From Dehalococcoidia bacterium (GTDB taxonomy: Bacteria; Chloroflexota; Dehalococcoidia; Dehalococcoidales; DAOWJH01): a stretch of DNA of 9,883 bases. The first letter of the stretch is position 1. Every line of letters begins with the position of its first letter. The notes under the pieces are model-generated. The model made no database searches. It was not told the origin of the DNA and saw nothing but the letters and a program-made list of their open reading frames with translations. The translations under genes and the position numbers were made by a program. The stretch lies in assembly GCA_030640495.1 (NCBI GenBank), contig DAOWJH010000061.1:1-9883 (forward strand), written 5' to 3'. Of the stretch, positions 5,862-9,883 are shown one piece after another.

Positions 5862-7850
5862 ATGACGAAGAACTCAACAAATAAAAAGAGAAGGGTTCAC
5901 TTTGACCCCGATAATGTTGACATTGTCGTCGAAGAAGGTGCCTCTCTTCTAGGGACAGCTATTGCTGCCGGGGTACACATTTACGCTGATTGTGGAGGTG
6001 CTGGTGTTTGCGGCACCTGTAAGGTCTTAATTAAAGAGGGGGAAGTGGAAAGCACTAGGACTGAGAAGCTCTCCGACGAGGAGTATGAGCGAGGTTTTAG
6101 GCAAGCTTGTCAAAGTAGGGTAATCACTGATTTAGAGGTCTTTGTTCCCGTAGAATCAAGATTGGAAGTAGGTGCTCTTGCTCGGGAGAGAAGCGCAGAT
6201 TGGGAGATAAGCAAAAAAGTTGCGGCTACTAGCCAAAAACTAGAGACTTTAGCTACAGAGTGGACATTTAATCCACCTATCAGCAAACTTTTCCTTGAAC
6301 TCACTCCCCCAACTTTAGCCAATAATGTAAGTGACTTAACCAGGTTATTAAGAGGGTTGAAAGAGAGGTATAACCTTAATAACCTTTCAGTAGATTTTAA
6401 TGTGGTAAAGAAGATGGCACGTGTGTTACGGGAGGGCAACTGGAAAGTTACCGTTACTACCCTTGTGACAGAACCTAAAACTGGATCCAATGGTGAGCGA
6501 AGTTCAATACTGACAAACATTGAACCAAGAGATACGAGAAGGAGATTTTATTCCCTAGCTTTTGATATTGGAACCACTGCCGTCCGTGCCCAATTAATTG
6601 ATTTAAACCGAGGAAAAGTTCAAGCTGATGGGATTCAGTATAACAGGCAGATTAGTTATGGTGGAGATGTTATTACTCGTATAAATTATTGTAAGCAGCC
6701 AGATGGTCTTACCACTCTGCAACAAGCAGTTGTCGGTACTATGAATGAGCTGATTAATGACCTATTGCGCCAATTCAGGATTAAGAGAGAGAATATTTAT
6801 CATATTGTTGTTGCTGGCAATACGACGATGATGCAGTTCCTTCTCGGTCTCGAGCCAGAGTTCTTAAGATTACATCCTTATGTGCCGACAATTAATATTC
6901 CTCCTCTAGTGAAGGCAAATTCTTTGGGATTAGAGGTAGGCGAACATGTTTATCTCTACGCTCTTCCTTCAGTGGCGAGCTATGTTGGAGCTGATATAGT
7001 TTCTGGAATTATCGGAACAGGTGTATATCAGAGACGTAAATTAACGCTTTATGTAGATATAGGAACAAATGGTGAGATAGTGGTTGGAAACTCAGACTGG
7101 ATGGTAAGCGCCTCTTGTTCGGCTGGTCCTGCCTTTGAAGGTGGCGGGGTAAAGCATGGCATGATAGCAACCCAAGGGGCTATTGAAGGATTTGAGGTAA
7201 ATCCTTCAAACCTTGAGCCAACAATTGAGGTCATTGGTAACACAAAGCCAAAGGGAATCTGCGGCTCAGGTTTGGTAAATATTACCGCGAAGCTTCTTGA
7301 AGCTGGGGGCATTGGTCAGGATGGGAAATTTAAAACCGACCTCCCCACAAAGAGGATTAGGGAAGGCGTAGATGGCTATGAATATGTCCTTTGCTGGGCT
7401 CCGGAGACTCAAATCAACGAGGATATTGTTATCACTGAGGTTGATCTTGATAATCTTATCCGAGCCAAAGGAGCCATGTATGCCGGCTATAAGACATTAA
7501 TCAAAAGTGTGGGACTTGCCTCTGCCGATTTAGAGCAGGTGATTATCGCTGGTGCTTTGGGTAGTCATCTTGATATCGAGAATGCCATTTTTATCGGGCT
7601 TTTCCCTGACATACCACGGGATAGATACATATTTATTGGCAATGGCTCTCTCCTGGGAGCAAGATTAACTTCTTTCTCTACTGATATGCTTGATGCCGGA
7701 GCAAAAGTTGCTGGAATGATGACCAATTTTGAATTGAGCGAAAGGACTGATTTTAATAACAATTATATCGCTGCTCTATTTTTACCCCATACCAATATTG
7801 ATGACTTTCCTTCGGTGAAGGAAAAGTTAGCTAAGCCGCAAAAAAATTAA
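5862..7850 (+). CDS. acsV: RACo-type ATP-dependent activator of the corrinoid iron-sulfur protein
   Basis: The product (662 aa) has an N-terminal [2Fe-2S] ferredoxin domain with Cys44, Cys50, Cys53 and Cys83 (CGGAGVCGTC then QACQSR), a linker and middle region to about 225, and a C-terminal ASKHA ATPase domain (DUF4445 type). The ATPase marks are FDIGTT at 234-239, VAGNTTMM at 317-324, YVDIGTNGE at 397-405, SCSAGPAFEGG at 418-428 and GICGSGL at 465-471. RACo reduces the inactive Co(II) form of the corrinoid iron-sulfur protein to Co(I), driving the uphill electron transfer with ATP. The alternative is a RamA-like activator for corrinoid methyltransferases, but acsD nearby favours RACo. It has no membrane segment. 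The ribosome site AGGAAG is 5 bases before the ATG. Codons look more A/T-rich than those of fhs. The gene seems intact; the symbol follows the acsV (orf7) usage in acetogens. Confidence 0.85.
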   Translation: MTKNSTNKKRRVHFDPDNVDIVVEEGASLLGTAIAAGVHIYADCGGAGVCGTCKVLIKEGEVESTRTEKLSDEEYERGFRQACQSRVITDLEVFVPVESRLEVGALARERSADWEISKKVAATSQKLETLATEWTFNPPISKLFLELTPPTLANNVSDLTRLLRGLKERYNLNNLSVDFNVVKKMARVLREGNWKVTVTTLVTEPKTGSNGERSSILTNIEPRDTRRRFYSLAFDIGTTAVRAQLIDLNRGKVQADGIQYNRQISYGGDVITRINYCKQPDGLTTLQQAVVGTMNELINDLLRQFRIKRENIYHIVVAGNTTMMQFLLGLEPEFLRLHPYVPTINIPPLVKANSLGLEVGEHVYLYALPSVASYVGADIVSGIIGTGVYQRRKLTLYVDIGTNGEIVVGNSDWMVSASCSAGPAFEGGGVKHGMIATQGAIEGFEVNPSNLEPTIEVIGNTKPKGICGSGLVNITAKLLEAGGIGQDGKFKTDLPTKRIREGVDGYEYVLCWAPETQINEDIVITEVDLDNLIRAKGAMYAGYKTLIKSVGLASADLEQVIIAGALGSHLDIENAIFIGLFPDIPRDRYIFIGNGSLLGARLTSFSTDMLDAGAKVAGMMTNFELSERTDFNNNYIAALFLPHTNIDDFPSVKEKLAKPQKN

Positions 7851-7872
7851 ATTGAGTTAGGAGAATAACTAT

Positions 7873-8010
7873 TTGACTGCTCCCGTTGCTGTAGCTGGGA
7901 AGGGTGGTAGTGGAAAGACATCGCTGGCAAGTCTCATTATTCGTTACCTAATGAAGAAAGACAAAGGTCCAATTCTGGCGGTTGATGCTGACCCTAATGC
8001 CAAGTTGGGG
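7873..8010 (+). pseudogene. Truncated second cooC-like gene (N-terminal 46 codons only)
   Basis: Translation probably begins at TTG 7873, supported by AGGAG at 7859-7863. The peptide carries the family's Walker A (GKGGSGKT, residues 9-16) and VDADPNAKLG (37-46), where full CooC proteins go on to about 250-265 residues with the nickel-binding CxC and Walker B. Here homology stops at about 8010. The frame then runs through unrelated sequence (read in folD's other frame) to a stop at 8056-8058, so a 61-residue peptide could be made. With only the first strand-loop-helix of the fold, it cannot be a working ATPase. The intact cooC at 3225 presumably covers the role. The 22-bp gap from the RACo gene shows the start is still in its operon place, so the damage lies at the junction with folD. 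Confidence 0.85.
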
Positions 8011-8120
8011 AGAAGGCGAAAGCCATTACCCCGGTACCTGGAGGGGCTAGACCTATGACTGTAACTATGCTTATACTAAACATAGTAAGGGCGGCGAAAC
8101 TAGCTGCTAGCTTAGGCTAG
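8004..8120 (+). pseudogene. folD: 3' remnant of folD (methylene-THF dehydrogenase/cyclohydrolase)
   Basis: Read in the frame one base behind cooC', this stretch encodes VGEKAKAITPVPGG and then ARPMTVTMLILN before a TAG stop at 8118-8120. The ITPVPGG..PMT.amL..N pattern is the unmistakable C-terminus of FolD, which interconverts methylene-, methenyl- and formyl-THF just after Fhs. FolD is normally about 280-300 aa; only about 36 codons remain, with no start, no substrate-binding domain and almost no NADP-binding domain. The near-invariant GGVGPMT reads GGARPMT, a change at the cofactor loop that suggests decay without selection. The next gene's ribosome site overlaps this stop codon, as expected of a former tight operon. 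The organism must have folD elsewhere, or another route, if the methyl branch works. Confidence 0.88.
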
Positions 8121-8132
8121 GAGGAGGAAAGA

Positions 8133-8351
8133 ATGGAATATAAGGCTGAGGAAAAGAGCGCCCCTGGCAGAGAGAAGGTAGAAGTATTAGGGGCAACATT
8201 TGAGGAGGGTAAGCCCGAGGGCGAGGAACTGGGAAGGTGGAGGCAGAAATTGAGGAATAGAGAAGAGAGGCTCAGATATTTACAAACCGGTGAGAGATAT
8301 TGGTATGGGAAAGACTGGTTTGGCAGTGAAAAGAGGAAGAATCCGGCTTAA
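8133..8351 (+). CDS. Small charged protein of unknown function
   Basis: I do not recognise this 72-residue protein. It is very rich in Glu, Lys and Arg, has no cysteine, signal peptide or membrane segment, and so should be soluble. The middle (about 33-50) looks helical and charged. The C-terminal part is aromatic (RYLQTGERYWYGKDWFG, 48-64) and looks like a conserved binding patch rather than random sequence. The ribosome site is excellent (AGGAGGAGG beginning inside the folD' stop codon, 5 bases before the ATG). It sits between the folD remnant and acsD, in the same direction. A role in the Wood-Ljungdahl pathway is possible from context only. It is unlikely to be a by-product of the deletion, because it has its own start and comes after the folD stop. 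Confidence 0.6.
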   Translation: MEYKAEEKSAPGREKVEVLGATFEEGKPEGEELGRWRQKLRNREERLRYLQTGERYWYGKDWFGSEKRKNPA

Positions 8352-8362
8352 TTTTTTTGGGG

Positions 8363-8396
8363 AAACAATTCCTATCTGATTAGCTTTGAATTGTTT
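8363..8396 (+). terminator. AT-rich stem-loop before acsD, attenuator or weak terminator
   Basis: AAACAATTC (8363-8371) and GAATTGTTT (8388-8396) are perfect 9-bp inverted repeats with a 16-nt loop. Two further T follow the right arm, and G-U pairs can lengthen the stem. It lies in the 71-bp gap between the 72-aa gene and acsD, about 27 bases before the acsD start. The shape fits an internal attenuator that adjusts how much transcript reaches acsD and acsA, or a processing site. The A/T-rich stem makes a strong terminator unlikely. Confidence 0.45.
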
Positions 8397-8422
8397 TTGT
8401 AGTTATGTAAAGGAGAGTGGGA

Positions 8423-9370
8423 ATGGTATTTGAAATTCCTAAAACATCATATACCGGCAAAGTTAGAGAGATAAAAGTAGGTAAAGGGGATAAGAGTGTA
8501 ACCGTTGGCGGGGAGACAGCTTACCCCTTTTACCTTTTTGAAGGCGAAATGCCTCACTTACCTAAGATAGCTATGGAGGTTTGGGACTCGCCACCTGCGG
8601 AGTGGGCTGAAGCTGCTCTAGAGCCTTTTCTTGGTGTAACTGATGACCCTGTTGCCTGGGCAAAGAAATGTATCAATGATTATGGTGCTGAGATGATTGC
8701 CCTACAACTGGTGAGTACCGACCCTAATGGGCTTGACCGGGGGGCTGATGAGGCGGCTGAGGTTGTCAAGAAGGTAGCTGATGCTATTGATGTTCCCCTA
8801 ATTGTTTGGGGCACAGCTAACCATGAAAAAGATACTGAGGTTCTAAGGAGGGTATGCGAGCTCTGCCAGGGGAAGAATCTGATTATCGGACCAACGGAGG
8901 AGGGAGACCATAAAAAGATTGGCGCCTCAGCTATTGGTTATCACCATACACTAATTGCGTCAACTCCTATAGATATAAACCTGGCTAAGCAGCTTAATAT
9001 TCTATTAGGTAACCTTGGAGTTCCCGATGAACAAATTATGATAGACCCTACTGTCAGCGGTATAGGCTATGGTATTGAATATTGTTTCTCAGTAATGGAG
9101 AGGATGAGGATGGCAGGATTAACTCAGCAGGATGAAAAACTTCAGTTCCCAATTGTTTGCAATATATCTAAGGAGGTGTGGAAGATCAAGGAAGTCCACA
9201 TTCCAACGGAGGAAGACCCTAGTCTGGGGGATGCCAAGAAGAGAGGGATTTTAATAGAAGCAATATCAGCTATGGTATTGCTACTGGCAGGGGGTGATGT
9301 GTTGATCATGAGGCACCCAGAGGCGATAAAGTTAGTTCGAGACATGGTGGCTGAACTGACAGCTTCCTGA
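8423..9370 (+). CDS. acsD: Corrinoid iron-sulfur protein small subunit (AcsD/CdhD, ACS/CODH delta)
   Basis: With the large subunit AcsC (not in this window), this protein forms the corrinoid iron-sulfur protein that carries the methyl group from methyl-THF to acetyl-CoA synthase. The small subunit is a TIM barrel that caps the cobalamin. The 315-aa product is of normal length. Family stretches are VGGETAYPFYLFEGEMP at 28-44, PKIAMEVWD at 47-55, STDPNG at 98-103, PLIVWG at 125-130, PIDINLAKQLNILL at 182-195 and DPTVSGIGYGIEY at 208-220. ATG 8423 is preferred over the in-frame GTG 8417 because AAAGGAGAG (8409-8417) then serves as the ribosome site. It is followed 25 bp later by the CO dehydrogenase gene. 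It appears intact. Confidence 0.92.
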   Translation: MVFEIPKTSYTGKVREIKVGKGDKSVTVGGETAYPFYLFEGEMPHLPKIAMEVWDSPPAEWAEAALEPFLGVTDDPVAWAKKCINDYGAEMIALQLVSTDPNGLDRGADEAAEVVKKVADAIDVPLIVWGTANHEKDTEVLRRVCELCQGKNLIIGPTEEGDHKKIGASAIGYHHTLIASTPIDINLAKQLNILLGNLGVPDEQIMIDPTVSGIGYGIEYCFSVMERMRMAGLTQQDEKLQFPIVCNISKEVWKIKEVHIPTEEDPSLGDAKKRGILIEAISAMVLLLAGGDVLIMRHPEAIKLVRDMVAELTAS

Positions 9371-9395
9371 GTAATTAAGGATGGAGGGAATGTAG

Positions 9396-9883
9396 ATGGT
9401 AGAAGAGGCAAACACCAAGAGTTTTGACGAAGCTAGTATCAAGATGATAGAGAAAGCGGCTAGCGATGGGGTTAATACTGTTTTTGATAGGGTTGAGGCA
9501 ATGAAGCCTTGCCCCATAGGAGCAGTAGGTAGTTGCTGTAAGCATTGCGGAATGGGGCCGTGCCGGGTGCCTCTGCCCAGGGGAAAAACAGAAACACCGG
9601 AGGAGAAACAAAAGAGGAGGGGCATCTGTGGCGCCACTGCCGAGACCATCGCTGCTCGTAATTTTATTCGAATGGTAGCTGGTGGAGCAGCGGCCCACTC
9701 TGACCATGGTCGGGGGGTAGCTGAGCTCTTCCTGGCAGTAGCCAAGGGAGAAGCCCCAGGCTATGAGATTAAAGATGAGCAGAAGCTGCTGCAAGTGGCT
9801 CTAGATTGGGGCGTTGAAATTGGAGACCGCAGTAACACTGAAATAGCCATTGATATTGGTGAAATGGCTCTGGCTGAGTTTGG
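9396..9883 (+). CDS. acsA: Ni-CO dehydrogenase catalytic subunit, N-terminal part (cut by window end)
   Basis: The first 162 codons are present and open at the window edge; the full protein is normally about 620-680 aa. The enzyme interconverts CO2 and CO and feeds CO to acetyl-CoA synthase. The N-terminal cluster cysteines are all there: Cys39 and Cys47 (D-cluster, shared across the dimer) and Cys48, Cys51, Cys56 and Cys78 (B-cluster) in GSCCKHCGMGPCR and GICGAT. ATAETIAARNFIR and AAAHSDHGRG at 80-107 are the typical next motifs. The C-cluster ligands would lie beyond the window. ATG 9396 follows GGAGGG by 7 bases. Placement after acsD suggests the acetyl-CoA synthase-linked AcsA rather than a stand-alone CooS, but the N-terminus alone cannot decide. 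No frameshift is visible in this part. Confidence 0.92.
   Translation, partial: MVEEANTKSFDEASIKMIEKAASDGVNTVFDRVEAMKPCPIGAVGSCCKHCGMGPCRVPLPRGKTETPEEKQKRRGICGATAETIAARNFIRMVAGGAAAHSDHGRGVAELFLAVAKGEAPGYEIKDEQKLLQVALDWGVEIGDRSNTEIAIDIGEMALAEF

Noticed and set aside
7873..8120. A functional CooC-FolD fusion protein
   Set aside because: The two parts are in different frames, the CooC frame stops at 8058, and each part lacks its catalytic regions.
9332..9794. Antisense frames of 137 and 139 codons at the right end
   Set aside because: They lie opposite the CO dehydrogenase N-terminus, whose cluster cysteines and motifs are unmistakable.

Overview
The window looks like chromosomal DNA from an anaerobic bacterium that uses the Wood-Ljungdahl (reductive acetyl-CoA) pathway. 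My best guess is a Dehalococcoidia-like member of the Chloroflexota. This rests on the gene mix (a divergent Fhs, a stand-alone pyruvate-kinase C-domain protein, a RACo-type activator, and CO dehydrogenase/acetyl-CoA synthase genes) and on C/G-rich palindromic intergenic repeats. The assignment is inference from remembered family features; no phylogeny was run.

Layout. Positions 1-150 are non-coding, with stem-loops and one copy of a dispersed palindromic repeat. Positions 151-2233 (minus strand) hold argJ then argB, a two-gene arginine unit of the cyclic acetyl-ornithine pathway. A short divergent promoter region (2234-2347) separates it from a plus-strand gene for a pyruvate-kinase C-terminal-like protein (2348-2911). 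A 313-base gap (2912-3224) carries a second repeat copy with terminator-like features, a small palindrome, a sigma-70-like promoter and a leader hairpin. From 3225 to the window end, all genes run on the plus strand in what appears to be one Wood-Ljungdahl operon: cooC (Ni insertion ATPase), fhs (formate-THF ligase), a RACo-type corrinoid-protein activator, a broken cooC'-folD' remnant, a 72-residue unknown protein, acsD (corrinoid iron-sulfur protein small subunit) and the first 162 codons of the Ni-CO dehydrogenase catalytic subunit (acsA/cooS), cut by the window end.

How the genes work together. Fhs charges formate onto tetrahydrofolate in the methyl branch. The corrinoid protein containing AcsD carries the methyl group, and RACo would re-reduce its cobalt after accidental oxidation. 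CO dehydrogenase makes CO from CO2, and CooC matures its nickel site. FolD, the step after Fhs, is present here only as a C-terminal fragment of about 36 codons.

The most striking observation is at 7873-8120. The first 46 codons of a second cooC-like gene run directly, out of frame, into the last 36 or so codons of a folD gene. This reads as the scar of a deletion of roughly 1.4 kb. It is either a real genome reduction inside the operon or an assembly misjoin. The folD remnant has lost the near-invariant Gly of its GGVGP motif, which favours real decay.
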